DNA from: Thiodiazotropha sp040506195 | GTDB lineage: Bacteria; Pseudomonadota; Gammaproteobacteria; Chromatiales; Chromatiaceae | Assembly (NCBI GenBank): GCA_040506195.1 | Contig: JBEVXH010000011.1 | Span: forward strand, 52,287 to 116,286 | Reading direction: 5' to 3' | DNA: 64,000 nt | Shown here: in pieces, positions 1 to 9,043 of the stretch | How the letters are laid out: each line of letters opens with the position of its first letter | Numbering within the stretch: position 1 is the first letter of the stretch | Notes under the pieces: generated by a model | The model's input: only the letters and a program-made list of their open reading frames with translations | What the model was told of the DNA's origin: nothing | The model's database searches: none | Program-made: the position numbers and the translations under genes

Positions 1-1
1 G

Positions 2-3000
2 ACCATCGCCGCCGGTCGCAGGCTGCCGTTGGTCATACACCTCACTGCACGCAGTCTTGCCGGTCATGCACCGGCGCTGGGCAGTGGTCATGAAGCCTTT
101 CATCTGGCAGCCGATTCCGGCTGTTTCCAGTTGATTGCAGCGAATGTCCAGGAGTCTGTGGATTTCTCCCTGATCGTGCGACGTGTTGCCGAGCAGTCAC
201 TGATACCCGGCCTGGTCGGTATGGATGGTGAACAGACGGCGCTCGCTCTGCAGGAGGTCAGCCTGCCGCCTCCGGGCTTGGCGGAGCGCTACCTGGGACG
301 GCCGGATGATCTGATTGCATCCCCGACTGCGGCACAGCAGTTGTTGCTGGGTGAGTCGCGCCGACGGGTAACCCGTTGGCATAACCCTGACCGGCCTGTC
401 ATGCTGGGTGGGCTTCAGGCCCCGGATGTGTGGGGGCAGGCCAAAGCGTCGGGGCGTGTCTTCTTTGACGATGCGCTGTCGGATTGCCTTGATGACGCCT
501 TTGATCTTTTTTCCGAACAGACGGGTCGGCGTCATCGATCACTTTCAGCTTACCGGGTTGATGACGCCAAATTGATTCTGGTGGCGCAGGGTGCGGCAAT
601 AGAGGTCCTCGAGGCACTGGCGGACCACCTGCGTGCCAGCGACCGTTTGAAGGTTGGCGTGTTGGGTGTGCGCTGTCTGCGTCCCTTCCCAGCAAAAGAG
701 ATAGCACGCTGTCTTGCAGGCGGCGCCAGTGTTTGCGTACTGGAACGCATGGATGTCCCGCTGGCAACAGACCCGCCATTGATGAGAGAGGTGCGTGGCG
801 CGTTTGACCATGCCGCGGAAAACCATCGATTCGGGCTCGAAGCGCATCCGGGCTATCCATCGATAAGCGATAAGCAGCGCCCCAGGTTTCTCTCAGCCAT
901 ATATGGATTGGGCGGGCTTCCCCTGCGTGGTTCGGATCTGGCTTCACTGTGTAGAAATCTGGATAGGATCAAACAGCAGCGGGTCTATCTGGGCATCAAC
1001 TTTTCCCAAACATCCAGCGACTATCCGAAACGACAGGTCTTGTTGGACCGTTTACGCCGCAGCTATCCGGGGCTCGAGTCGATGGGGCTCTACGATGAAG
1101 CCGTCTCACCCGACCTGCGGCCGGAAGGCGCCCTGACGCTGGCACTGCACCGGTTGTCGGGAGCAGCCGGAGAGGGATTGATGGTGGAAACGGCAACCTT
1201 CCTGCATCGAATCTTCGATGGTGGTGTGCGGAGCCGACCGGCGTTGTTCGGCAAATCCTGGAGCGGTGTCTGCAGCGACCTGATAAGCTTCTGCAGCGAT
1301 GAACTCAGAGATCCCGGAGACGACACCCCCGTGGATCTGTCGATACTGGTGTCAACTACCGGCATGCAGCGGTTGATGCCGCACCATGGCCTCGCGAAGG
1401 GAGGAACGTTGCTTGTGCAGAGCGCGCTTCCCGATGAGTCGGTTTGGACTCAGCTGTCCGGGGCGGCACGCTCCCACATCAGGGAAAGCGGGATACGCCT
1501 GTTTAGAGTGGCCCCGACAGAGGAATCCGACTCCCTGCCGAATGAATATCTTTTAGGTGCTGTTGCCGCCGTATTGATCAAGACTGAGCGGTTGACGACG
1601 ACACCACGCCGGTTGCTGAGTCTGCGTGAAGAGCTGCTGGGAGAGTCGGTGGCCGATGTCGATGCCTATATGCAACGCTTCGAAGGGGGTATGAATCAGG
1701 TCAGGGAGATCAGCCTGAAACGTCTTCCTCTGGTTCCGGCGCGCTCGAGTTCGGATGTCGACGATGAAGTCCCGGCCCTGGTTCGACGACTGGGAAGCCT
1801 GGATGATGCCTATGACAGCCTGCCCCGGTTCTGGGATCAGGTCGGGGTATTGTATAAACAGGGCAAGAGCGGTGAACTGGCGCCTGACCCCTATCTGGCG
1901 GTGGGGGCTGTACCTCCCTTGTCAGCGGGATTTCGTGATCTGAGCAGGTTTCGCAAGCAACTGCCGCAATTCAATCCGCTGTTATGCACCGGATGCGGCG
2001 ACTGCTGGTGCGCCTGTCCCGATTCAGCCATCAAGGTCGTCTCGATATCTCCCACGCGCCTGATGGATGCCGCAATCCGGTGCAGTGGCGCCGAGGCGCT
2101 CAGACCGGTGGCCTCAAAACTCGCTGCCGCTATTACTTCACTCTGCCGACAGCGGGAGACGGGCTATTCCACACTGGAAGAGATGCTTGTCATCAGCTAT
2201 GACGGGATCAAAGAGAAACTGCCCTTTCCTCAAGACCGGCAACAAGCGATTGCGCAGGGTATTGAGCAATTGCGAAACGACATGGGCAGTCTGCAGGTTG
2301 CCGTCACCAATCCCATGTTCAATGAACCTGAAACAGAAAACAGGGGGAGTGGTGAATTATTGGCGCTTGCCGTGGAGCCGGATGGTTGCAAGGGTTGCGG
2401 AATCTGTATTCAAGCCTGTGGAGAGCAAGCGTTGCAGTTCATACCGCACAGCACCCAATCTCTATCCCGAGCGCGCCGGATTCAGAAGGCGTGGCATGGG
2501 TTGCCCGACAGTGAGCTGAATACAGTTCGCAGGCTGGCAGGGGATCCACAAGTCGGTGTGGCGGCCGCCGCCCATCTGGCGCACAGCGCAGGGTTGGCGA
2601 TGGCCGGTGGCGATGGTGTCGAACCTGGAAGCGGGGCGAAGTTGGCGCTGCGTCTGGCCCTTGCCATTGTCGAGGCTCAGCAGACACCACGGTTTGAATC
2701 GTTTCTGCAACAGGTCGAGACAATCCGGGAAAAGATCACCGGATCGATCCGCGGTCTATTGGCGGATGCCCTTCCTGCCGATGACCTGGATGCACTCTCA
2801 CGTGGCCTGGAAAAGAGCGATGCGAGGCAGGCTGACATGACCAGCCTGATCGGTGAGGCGGAGGATGCCATCAGCAATCAGGTGGATGCAGCCCGGTTAC
2901 GCCGCCTGGTGGATCTGGCGCGTGACCTGATCGATCTCGCCTGGCGACTCAGCAGTGGACGTCAGGATATGGGGCGTGCCAGGGTAAGCATTGTGCTTTC

Positions 3001-4216
3001 TCCAGGTTCAGTGGTCGGCTGGGCCGGTAGTTTTCCTCACAACCCTTTCTCGACGCCTGTCACACTCGATGCCACCGGAGACGGCGCACAGTTGGCCGCC
3101 GGTCTGCTGGAGGGCCAACTGCGGCAGGCGACGGAAGGCTTCGTGCTGATGCGCAAGGCGCGTGCGGAACTGGAGCAGTCCGCGGATGCGGCGCGCCTCT
3201 GGTCCGATCTCGAGACAATGACCTGGCGCGATCTCGATGATGAAGAGAGAGTATTGTGTCCAACCCTGCTGCTGGTGGGTGACAGCGGTCAGCTGGCAGG
3301 TCACGGCCTGGGCCAGCTGATCCGGGTTTTGGGCAATGAGCTGCCGATAAAAACAGTATTGCTCGCCGACCTGGATCTGGGGCTTGCGGAACGGACGGGC
3401 CTGGAGTCGCCGCTGACCTCTGTGGATGACGTGGCTATCGATTTGGCGCTGCTGTCGCTTGTCCAGCGGGAGTCATTTATTGCCCAGACCTCAGTCAGTG
3501 ATAGGGAGCATTTTGCAGAATGCATCCAGTCTGCCCTGGCCCACAGGGGTCCGGCGCTGGTGCACTTGCATGCCCCGAGCCCCTCGCGACACGGTTTCGC
3601 GCCCGATCAGACACTCTATCGTGCCCGGACTGCAGTGATGAGCCGACTTTTCCCATTGTTCCGATACGATCCGCAAGCGGAAGGCGTGTTCGGTTCCCGG
3701 ATCAGCCTTGAGGGCAATCGGGCGCTTACGGAGCCGTGGGTAAAAGATGCCGGTGTGGGGCTGTTTACACCTGTCGATTGGGCACTCGGCGAGATGCGCT
3801 TCAGTGGCTATTTCTCGCCGCTCAATCGTGACGAGGAAGCTGTAAGGGTTGCTGAGTATCTCGGTCTGTCAGCCGGGGAGAGAGAAAACAAATCGGTTTA
3901 CATTGAACTGAACCGGCAGGGGGATGAGGCCCGGCGTTTCAGTATAGACAGGCATTTGCTGGAGATCACCGAGAAGCGGCAGCGGACATGGCGCATGCTG
4001 CAGGAGCTGGCGGGACTGGTAACGCCGTTTACCGCACGGGTGCGCGAGGAAGCGGAAGCAGCCGTGGCTGCAGAGCATGAAGAGGCTCTGCAGATGCAGG
4101 CGGATAAGTATGAACAACGCATCAGTGATCTGACCGATCAACTCCAACAGGAGACCCGCAAAGCGATGCATGAGCGTCTGATGAGGCTTGCCGGGTATAG
4201 GGAACCGGCACAGTAA
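2..4216 (+). CDS. Pyruvate:ferredoxin-oxidoreductase-like iron-sulfur protein, 5' end outside window
   Basis: The frame is open from base 2, so the gene starts upstream; 1404 residues are visible. The first ~200 residues match the front domains of 2-oxoacid:ferredoxin oxidoreductases (GRRLPLVIHLTARSLAGH), and residues around 220-250 carry the typical VRCLRPFPAKEI...VLERMD stretch. Two ferredoxin-like clusters follow: CTGCGDCWCACP near residue 662 and CKGCGICIQACG near 796. The last third resembles the back domain (ALLSLVQRESFIAQTSVSD, then a HLHAPSPSRHGF stretch). Where NifJ-type enzymes have a GDGWAYDIG thiamine-diphosphate motif I see only VGDSGQLAGHGLGQ, and I do not find the CxxCGE proximal-cluster motif. 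It may therefore be an electron-transfer paralogue and not a standard pyruvate oxidoreductase. A coiled-coil-like tail closes the protein. It lies 7 bp before rnfC, presumably in the same operon, suggesting ferredoxin-level electron exchange with Rnf. Confidence 0.75.
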   Translation, partial: TIAAGRRLPLVIHLTARSLAGHAPALGSGHEAFHLAADSGCFQLIAANVQESVDFSLIVRRVAEQSLIPGLVGMDGEQTALALQEVSLPPPGLAERYLGRPDDLIASPTAAQQLLLGESRRRVTRWHNPDRPVMLGGLQAPDVWGQAKASGRVFFDDALSDCLDDAFDLFSEQTGRRHRSLSAYRVDDAKLILVAQGAAIEVLEALADHLRASDRLKVGVLGVRCLRPFPAKEIARCLAGGASVCVLERMDVPLATDPPLMREVRGAFDHAAENHRFGLEAHPGYPSISDKQRPRFLSAIYGLGGLPLRGSDLASLCRNLDRIKQQRVYLGINFSQTSSDYPKRQVLLDRLRRSYPGLESMGLYDEAVSPDLRPEGALTLALHRLSGAAGEGLMVETATFLHRIFDGGVRSRPALFGKSWSGVCSDLISFCSDELRDPGDDTPVDLSILVSTTGMQRLMPHHGLAKGGTLLVQSALPDESVWTQLSGAARSHIRESGIRLFRVAPTEESDSLPNEYLLGAVAAVLIKTERLTTTPRRLLSLREELLGESVADVDAYMQRFEGGMNQVREISLKRLPLVPARSSSDVDDEVPALVRRLGSLDDAYDSLPRFWDQVGVLYKQGKSGELAPDPYLAVGAVPPLSAGFRDLSRFRKQLPQFNPLLCTGCGDCWCACPDSAIKVVSISPTRLMDAAIRCSGAEALRPVASKLAAAITSLCRQRETGYSTLEEMLVISYDGIKEKLPFPQDRQQAIAQGIEQLRNDMGSLQVAVTNPMFNEPETENRGSGELLALAVEPDGCKGCGICIQACGEQALQFIPHSTQSLSRARRIQKAWHGLPDSELNTVRRLAGDPQVGVAAAAHLAHSAGLAMAGGDGVEPGSGAKLALRLALAIVEAQQTPRFESFLQQVETIREKITGSIRGLLADALPADDLDALSRGLEKSDARQADMTSLIGEAEDAISNQVDAARLRRLVDLARDLIDLAWRLSSGRQDMGRARVSIVLSPGSVVGWAGSFPHNPFSTPVTLDATGDGAQLAAGLLEGQLRQATEGFVLMRKARAELEQSADAARLWSDLETMTWRDLDDEERVLCPTLLLVGDSGQLAGHGLGQLIRVLGNELPIKTVLLADLDLGLAERTGLESPLTSVDDVAIDLALLSLVQRESFIAQTSVSDREHFAECIQSALAHRGPALVHLHAPSPSRHGFAPDQTLYRARTAVMSRLFPLFRYDPQAEGVFGSRISLEGNRALTEPWVKDAGVGLFTPVDWALGEMRFSGYFSPLNRDEEAVRVAEYLGLSAGERENKSVYIELNRQGDEARRFSIDRHLLEITEKRQRTWRMLQELAGLVTPFTARVREEAEAAVAAEHEEALQMQADKYEQRISDLTDQLQQETRKAMHERLMRLAGYREPAQ

Positions 4217-4223
4217 ACACGAT

Positions 4224-5564
4224 ATGCCAACGCTCTCCACACTGTTCAAACGCAGCTTCTCACACGGTATTCACCCGCAGGAATACAAGCACCGGACCGC
4301 CTCCCTGCATACCCAGAGAATGCCCTTTGTAGAGCGCTACATACTGCCGTTGCACCAGCACTTGGGAGCACCCGCGAAGGCGGTGGTGGAGGCGGGGCAA
4401 CAGGTAGGGCGAGGTCAGCTGATTGCCGAGCCCGGGGCATTCGTATCCGCCAGTCTGCATAGCCCGGTCACCGGCCGGGTCAAGGCCATTGGTAGACGGC
4501 GTTTTCCCGGCGGACGATATGAACAGGCCATCGAGATCGAAGCCGATCTGTATGCCACCCAGCGTCTCGATGTTGAGCAGCCGCCCGACTGGCGGGGACT
4601 GTCGCTGGAGGATTTGGTCTCCGTTATTCAACGGACAGGCATCGTGGGGCTGGGAGGGGCTTCGCTTCCCGCGCATGTCAAATACTCTTTGCGTGAAGGT
4701 GTGAAGATCAAACACCTGATTGCCAACGGCGCCGAGTGCGAACCATATCTGACCAACGACCATCGAATCATGGTGGAGCGTCCTGAGGCGTTACTGCGGG
4801 GCGTTGAGATTCTGCACACCCTGTTGGGGGCCGAGGAGTCCATTCTCGGTATCGAACTCAACAAGCCGGACGCCATCGAGGCCCTGGATAGGCGTATCCC
4901 CTCCGGCAAGCCGTTCCGTGTGGCTCCCCTGAGGGTCAAATACCCACAGGGGGATTCCAAAATGATGATCAAATCCCTGCTGAATGTAGAGATACCCAAG
5001 GGACTGCATGCGGCGGACATGGGTATCATCATGAACAATGTCAGCACCCTTGTCGCTGTCGCTGACTATTTCGAGTCCGGCATGCCCTATATCGACCGCA
5101 TGGTGACGGTATCAGGGCCCGGTATTGAATATCCCGCCAACCTGATCGTCCCACTGGGTACCCCCGTCAGGGAGGTGCTTCGATTCTGTGGCGGGCTCAA
5201 GCAGGATACCAAAGAGGTACTCATGGGAGGGCCCATGATGGGTACTCCCATTGCCAGTCTGGATGCGCCGATCATCAAGTCCAGCTCCGGAATACTGGCC
5301 TTTACCGCGGACCAGACAACCCGTCCGAAGGAGTACCCCTGCATACGTTGCGGCAGGTGTGTGGAGGCATGCCCCTATTTTCTCAATCCGTCCAAACTGG
5401 CCCGTCTGGCCAGAGCGCGTCAGTTCGATCAGATCAAACAGGCCAATGTCACGGAGTGTGTGGAGTGTGGCTCGTGCACCTACTCCTGCCCCTCGGGTAT
5501 TCCCATCGTGCAACTGATACGCAGCGCTAAAAGCGAGTTGCGCGGAAAGCGGGGCAGGCACTGA
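4224..5564 (+). CDS. rnfC: Rnf electron transport complex subunit C
   Basis: 446 residues from the ATG at 4224, which gives the MPTLSTLFKRSFSHGIHP start typical of RnfC; an ATG 36 bp upstream would add residues not usual for the family. RnfC is the peripheral subunit of the ion-translocating ferredoxin:NAD oxidoreductase, carrying FMN/NADH-binding and iron-sulfur domains. Visible are the glycine-rich GLGGASLPAHVK segment and GAECEPYLTNDH (both shared with NuoF/NqrF-like folds), and two [4Fe-4S] motifs near the C-terminus, CIRCGRCVEACP and CVECGSCTYSCP. The length is near that of short RnfC forms without the long repeat-rich tail. Its stop overlaps the rnfD start by one base (TGATG), indicating translational coupling. 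Confidence 0.93.
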   Translation: MPTLSTLFKRSFSHGIHPQEYKHRTASLHTQRMPFVERYILPLHQHLGAPAKAVVEAGQQVGRGQLIAEPGAFVSASLHSPVTGRVKAIGRRRFPGGRYEQAIEIEADLYATQRLDVEQPPDWRGLSLEDLVSVIQRTGIVGLGGASLPAHVKYSLREGVKIKHLIANGAECEPYLTNDHRIMVERPEALLRGVEILHTLLGAEESILGIELNKPDAIEALDRRIPSGKPFRVAPLRVKYPQGDSKMMIKSLLNVEIPKGLHAADMGIIMNNVSTLVAVADYFESGMPYIDRMVTVSGPGIEYPANLIVPLGTPVREVLRFCGGLKQDTKEVLMGGPMMGTPIASLDAPIIKSSSGILAFTADQTTRPKEYPCIRCGRCVEACPYFLNPSKLARLARARQFDQIKQANVTECVECGSCTYSCPSGIPIVQLIRSAKSELRGKRGRH

Positions 5565-6571
5565 TGAACGACAAGGATCCGAGATTACTGGTGCAGCCAT
5601 CCCCCCTGCTGAAACAGGAGATGACAACCGCTCAGACCATGAAGGATCTGCTGTATGCGTTGTTGCCAGCCACTCTGGCCGGAATTTGGCTGTTCGGTAT
5701 GGGAGCGCTTCTGGTTATTGTGGCGAGTGTCCTGGGGGCGGTGCTTACAGAATGGCTCTTCTCCCCGGGAGACCAACGATGGCAGCGACTGCTCGATGGC
5801 AGCGGCGTGCTGACGGGTCTGTTGCTGGGCCTGACCCTGCCCCCCGCGCTACCGCTGTGGATGGCTTTTCTCGGTGGTGTAGTCTCCATTGGCATTGGCA
5901 AGGTGATCTGGGGTGGACTGGGGCACAATCTGTTCAATCCGGCCCTGGTCGGGCGGGCCTTTCTGCTTGCGACCTTCCCTAATGCCATGACGACCTGGAG
6001 TGTCCAGGCAAGTGGAGAAGGCTTTCTGTTGTGGTATCCCTCCAACTTCGCACTGCCATTCATGCAACCTCATTACGATGCGGTATCCGCGGCCACCCCC
6101 CTGGGATTGATGAAATTCGAGCAGCAGCCGACCCCGCTGGTCGATTTGGCATTGGGTAATAGCGCAGGCTGTATCGGCGAGACAAGCGGGGTGTTGTTGC
6201 TGGCGGGAGGGATCTATCTGCTGTTGCGTCGAGATATCGACTGGCGTATTCCTGCGGGTATCATGCTTTCGGCTGCACTCTTTTCGGGTGTGCTTTACGC
6301 CATCGATACAGTGCGGTATCCGGATCCTTTATTCACCCTGTTGTCCGGAGGATTGTTGCTGGCGGCTTTCTATATGGCGACGGACCCGGTTACCTCCCCC
6401 CTGACCCCGCGCGGCGCCTGGATCTTCGCCATAGGTATCGGACTGCTGGTTGTACTGATCCGGCTTTTCGGCGGCTTTCCCGAGGGGGTGATGTACGCCA
6501 TCTTGTTGATGAATGCGGCCACGCCGCTGATCGACCGCTACACTCAGCCCCGCGTGTTCGGCAAGGAGTGA
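5564..6571 (+). CDS. rnfD: Rnf electron transport complex subunit D
   Basis: 335 residues, strongly hydrophobic with about eight to nine predicted membrane helices. RnfD is a membrane subunit carrying covalently bound FMN; the conserved attachment segment is seen as AVSAATPLG, with the Thr expected to carry the flavin. GLGHNLFNPALVGRAF and ATDPVTSPLTPRG are further family signatures. It overlaps rnfC by one base and is followed by rnfG after 7 bp, so it belongs to the rnfCDGEA operon. No irregularity is visible. Confidence 0.94.
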   Translation: MNDKDPRLLVQPSPLLKQEMTTAQTMKDLLYALLPATLAGIWLFGMGALLVIVASVLGAVLTEWLFSPGDQRWQRLLDGSGVLTGLLLGLTLPPALPLWMAFLGGVVSIGIGKVIWGGLGHNLFNPALVGRAFLLATFPNAMTTWSVQASGEGFLLWYPSNFALPFMQPHYDAVSAATPLGLMKFEQQPTPLVDLALGNSAGCIGETSGVLLLAGGIYLLLRRDIDWRIPAGIMLSAALFSGVLYAIDTVRYPDPLFTLLSGGLLLAAFYMATDPVTSPLTPRGAWIFAIGIGLLVVLIRLFGGFPEGVMYAILLMNAATPLIDRYTQPRVFGKE

Positions 6572-6578
6572 CATTCAG

Positions 6579-7205
6579 TTGAATCAGCAGAGCCGACAAC
6601 AGATGAAGGTCAGCGAACCCGGATCCACCCGTTTGGTGGCGACCCTTGGCTTTGCGGGACTGCTGTCCGGCCTGATCATCGTCTCCGTATTTGAAGCCAC
6701 CCTGCCCACTATTACCGCCTATAAGGCGAAAGTTCTGCAGGAGGCGGTATTCAAAGTGTTGCCCGGCTCCACGCAACTGCAGCGATTGGTCTACCGGGAT
6801 GGTCGATTGACGCCGGTGGAAGAGGTTGGGAAGGGTGAGGAATTCGTCTTCGGCGGCCAAGATGCAGAGGGGGTGCTGGTGGGGTATGCCATTCCCGGAT
6901 CAGGTCCCGGTTTCCAGGACACCATTCGATTGCTCTATGGCTATCGGCCCAAGCAGCGCAAGGTGGTCGGCATGGAGATACTCGAGAGCCGGGAAACGCC
7001 GGGTCTGGGGGACAAGATCTACAAGGATGCCGCGTTCGTTTCGAATTTCGATGCCTTATCCGTCGAACCGGAAATAGTGACCGTGAAGCGAGGGGCTAAA
7101 GCAGCGCCGAACGAGGTTGACGCCATCACCGGTGCGACTATCTCCTCCAAGGCGGTGGTGCGGATTATCAACCAGGCGAACCAACAGTGGTTACAGCGTT
7201 TCTAG
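6579..7205 (+). CDS. rnfG: Rnf electron transport complex subunit G
   Basis: 208 residues if started at the TTG at 6579, which has an AAGGAG ribosome site about 10 bp upstream; the ATG at 6603 (MKVSEPGSTR) has no visible ribosome site. RnfG has one N-terminal membrane helix (about residues 26-48) and a periplasmic FMN-binding domain. The covalent FMN motif is seen as DAITGATISSKAV, the middle Thr being the flavin ligand. The segment GYRPKQRKVVGMEILESRETPGLG is the family's conserved core. The gene sits between rnfD and rnfE. Confidence 0.93.
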   Translation: MNQQSRQQMKVSEPGSTRLVATLGFAGLLSGLIIVSVFEATLPTITAYKAKVLQEAVFKVLPGSTQLQRLVYRDGRLTPVEEVGKGEEFVFGGQDAEGVLVGYAIPGSGPGFQDTIRLLYGYRPKQRKVVGMEILESRETPGLGDKIYKDAAFVSNFDALSVEPEIVTVKRGAKAAPNEVDAITGATISSKAVVRIINQANQQWLQRF

Positions 7206-7232
7206 GATTATTGTTCAAACAGGGTGAAGAGC

Positions 7233-7883
7233 ATGCCTGAGAAAAAACAAGACGCTTATCAGGAGTTCATCAAGGGGCTTTGGCGCGACAACCCGGTTTT
7301 TGTCCAGGTGCTGGGTATGTGTCCCATGCTTGCGGTCACCAACTCTGCGATGAATGCGCTGGTTATGGGAGGGGCGACTTTTTTTGTGCTGGTGGCCTCG
7401 AGTTTTTTCGTTTCATCATTGAAAAACTGGATACCCAAACAGGTACGTATCTCCACGTATATCATTATCATCGCCACTTTTGTCACCGTCACCGACTTTA
7501 CCCTTGAGGCGCTGATGCCAAAGGTCCACAAAGAGCTGGGGGCCTTCATACCCCTGATCGTAGCCAACTGCATGATCCTGGGACGGCAGGAGGCCTTTGC
7601 CGCTCGTAACTCGGTGCGCTTCGCCCTGGTGGATGCGCTGGGCATGGCCAGTGGTTTCCTGTTCGCCCTGTTCTCCCTGGGTGCGGTTCGTGAATTACTG
7701 GGAGAGGGAGCGCTGTTCGGATTCAAACTCTTCAGTGAGAACTTCGAACCCTGGGTGATCATGATCCTGCCGCCCGGCGGTTTCATCACTTTGGGCCTTT
7801 TATTGCTTTTCTTCAACTGGCTGAAAGAGCGTAAGGACAGACTGGCGCAACAACTGGATCAGATGGAGATTGAAGCATCATGA
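7233..7883 (+). CDS. rnfE: Rnf electron transport complex subunit E
   Basis: 216 residues from the ATG at 7233, preceded by an AGGGTGA-like ribosome site. It is an integral membrane protein with about six helices, homologous to NqrD. The LGMCPMLAVTNSAMNAL and IVANCMILGRQEAFA stretches hold the conserved Cys residues that bind an iron centre within the membrane in the Rnf/Nqr families. Its stop overlaps the rnfA start (ATGA), so the two homologous half-subunits are translationally coupled. Confidence 0.94.
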   Translation: MPEKKQDAYQEFIKGLWRDNPVFVQVLGMCPMLAVTNSAMNALVMGGATFFVLVASSFFVSSLKNWIPKQVRISTYIIIIATFVTVTDFTLEALMPKVHKELGAFIPLIVANCMILGRQEAFAARNSVRFALVDALGMASGFLFALFSLGAVRELLGEGALFGFKLFSENFEPWVIMILPPGGFITLGLLLLFFNWLKERKDRLAQQLDQMEIEAS

Positions 7884-8458
7884 ACGAACTTGTGTGGATT
7901 TTCATCAGCGCCCTGCTAATCAACAATTTTGTATTGGCCTATTTTCTCGGTTTGTGTCCTTTTCTGGGGGTATCGCAGCGATTGGAAACCGCCTTCCGAT
8001 TGGGCCTGGCCACCATATTCGTGATGCTGATTACCGCATTGTGCGCCTGGCTGCTCAATACCTATATTCTGATTTATGCACCTTATCTGAGGTTGATCAG
8101 TTTTATCGTGGTGATTGCCAGCACGGTTCAATTCATCGAGATGGTGATAAAAAAGCTGAGTCCGGGCCTGTTCAAGGCATTGGGGATATTTCTGCCCCTG
8201 ATCACCACCAACTGCGCGATTCTCGGTCTGGCGATCTTCGCCACCAACAAAGGGTATGGATTCATACAGGGTATGACCTATGCTTTGGGAGCAGGGTTGG
8301 GCTTTACCCTGGCTCTGGTGCTGATGGCCGGATTGCGGGAGGAGACCGAGCTGGCCGAAGTGCCTCGACTGATTAAAGGGACTGCCATGAACCTGATTAT
8401 TGCCGGTATTCTCTCCATGGCATTCATGGGATTTGCCGGCCTGTTCAGTGCGGCATGA
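7880..8458 (+). CDS. rnfA: Rnf electron transport complex subunit A
   Basis: 192 residues with about six membrane helices, homologous to NqrE and to RnfE. The conserved Cys stretches are seen as YFLGLCPFLGVS and ITTNCAILGLAIF, which together with those of RnfE are known to coordinate an intramembrane iron centre. It ends the recognisable rnf genes. Its stop TGA overlaps an ATG that opens a small Cys-containing reading frame. In many gammaproteobacteria the order is rnfABCDGE; here it is C-D-G-E-A, the order known from Acetobacterium, except that no rnfB follows. Confidence 0.94.
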   Translation: MNELVWIFISALLINNFVLAYFLGLCPFLGVSQRLETAFRLGLATIFVMLITALCAWLLNTYILIYAPYLRLISFIVVIASTVQFIEMVIKKLSPGLFKALGIFLPLITTNCAILGLAIFATNKGYGFIQGMTYALGAGLGFTLALVLMAGLREETELAEVPRLIKGTAMNLIIAGILSMAFMGFAGLFSAA

Positions 8459-8631
8459 CCATGTGGATACACGTGTTAGCCATATTGGGATTAGTGGCCT
8501 TGTGTGCAGGCTGGGTGGTATTCCAATTATGGTTGAACAGACTCGATCCTGAGAGAGAAGCGTCCTCGGACAACTGCTCAGGATGCGGTTCCTGCGCTCA
8601 TTCCGCGTCAAGCGAGACAGAGCGGGACTAA
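8455..8631 (+). CDS. Tiny membrane protein with CxxCxxC tail, last gene of rnf operon
   Basis: 58 residues from the ATG overlapping the rnfA stop (ATGA); an in-frame ATG two codons later is the alternative. The product has one hydrophobic helix (about residues 5-25, MWIHVLAILGLVALCAGWVV) and a short polar tail with NCSGCGSCAH. I recognise no named family. Two readings fit: an NqrM-like factor that delivers iron to the RnfA/RnfE centre (NqrM is a small single-helix Cys protein encoded next to nqr genes), or a much reduced RnfB-like anchor, since RnfB begins with a helix followed by an NCGxCG cluster. The tight overlap with rnfA and the intact frame argue that it is a real gene. Confidence 0.7.
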   Translation: MTMWIHVLAILGLVALCAGWVVFQLWLNRLDPEREASSDNCSGCGSCAHSASSETERD

Positions 8632-8839
8632 CATCAAGGATCAGGAATCATCCCGCTCCATTTTTCGGTCAAACCGACAATTGTGCAGTTGATGGACTAT
8701 TGTTTCAGATAAACATCATCTCATTTCGATGAGTGGTGCAGGGCCGGCATGCCGATTCAGGGACAGTATAAAAAAGCAGTTACACAATAGTGGACGTCAG
8801 ATGCCGGTATAGCTCAGTGTGAGGAGGCATTGGAAATTA

Positions 8840-9019
8840 ATGACGACCAAACAATCCGATCATGATAACGATCAACAGCAGCATGTTGAAGCCAAACCAG
8901 GCTCGAGCGATGGTCAGTTTAATGAGATCATGTGCTGGAAAGATCCCTACAAGGTCTGCAAATGCGAGCATGCGCAGCAGGGCGTCTATTGTGGCCGTTT
9001 TCCCATTCCGACGGATTAG
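8840..9019 (+). CDS. Small Cys-rich hypothetical protein
   Basis: 59 residues from an ATG about 12 bp after a strong GAGGAGG ribosome site at 8821. The first half is polar and low in complexity (DHDNDQQQ), the second half holds four Cys in MCWKDPYKVCKCEHAQQGVY and a final Cys three residues on, suggesting metal binding. No family recognised. It follows a 208-bp gap after the rnf operon in which I see no gene. A TAGTGTCAACAGGCCCTA sequence starts at its stop codon and a perfect hairpin follows 25 bp downstream. Confidence 0.5.
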   Translation: MTTKQSDHDNDQQQHVEAKPGSSDGQFNEIMCWKDPYKVCKCEHAQQGVYCGRFPIPTD

Positions 9020-9043
9020 TGTCAACAGGCCCTAATATCCTAT

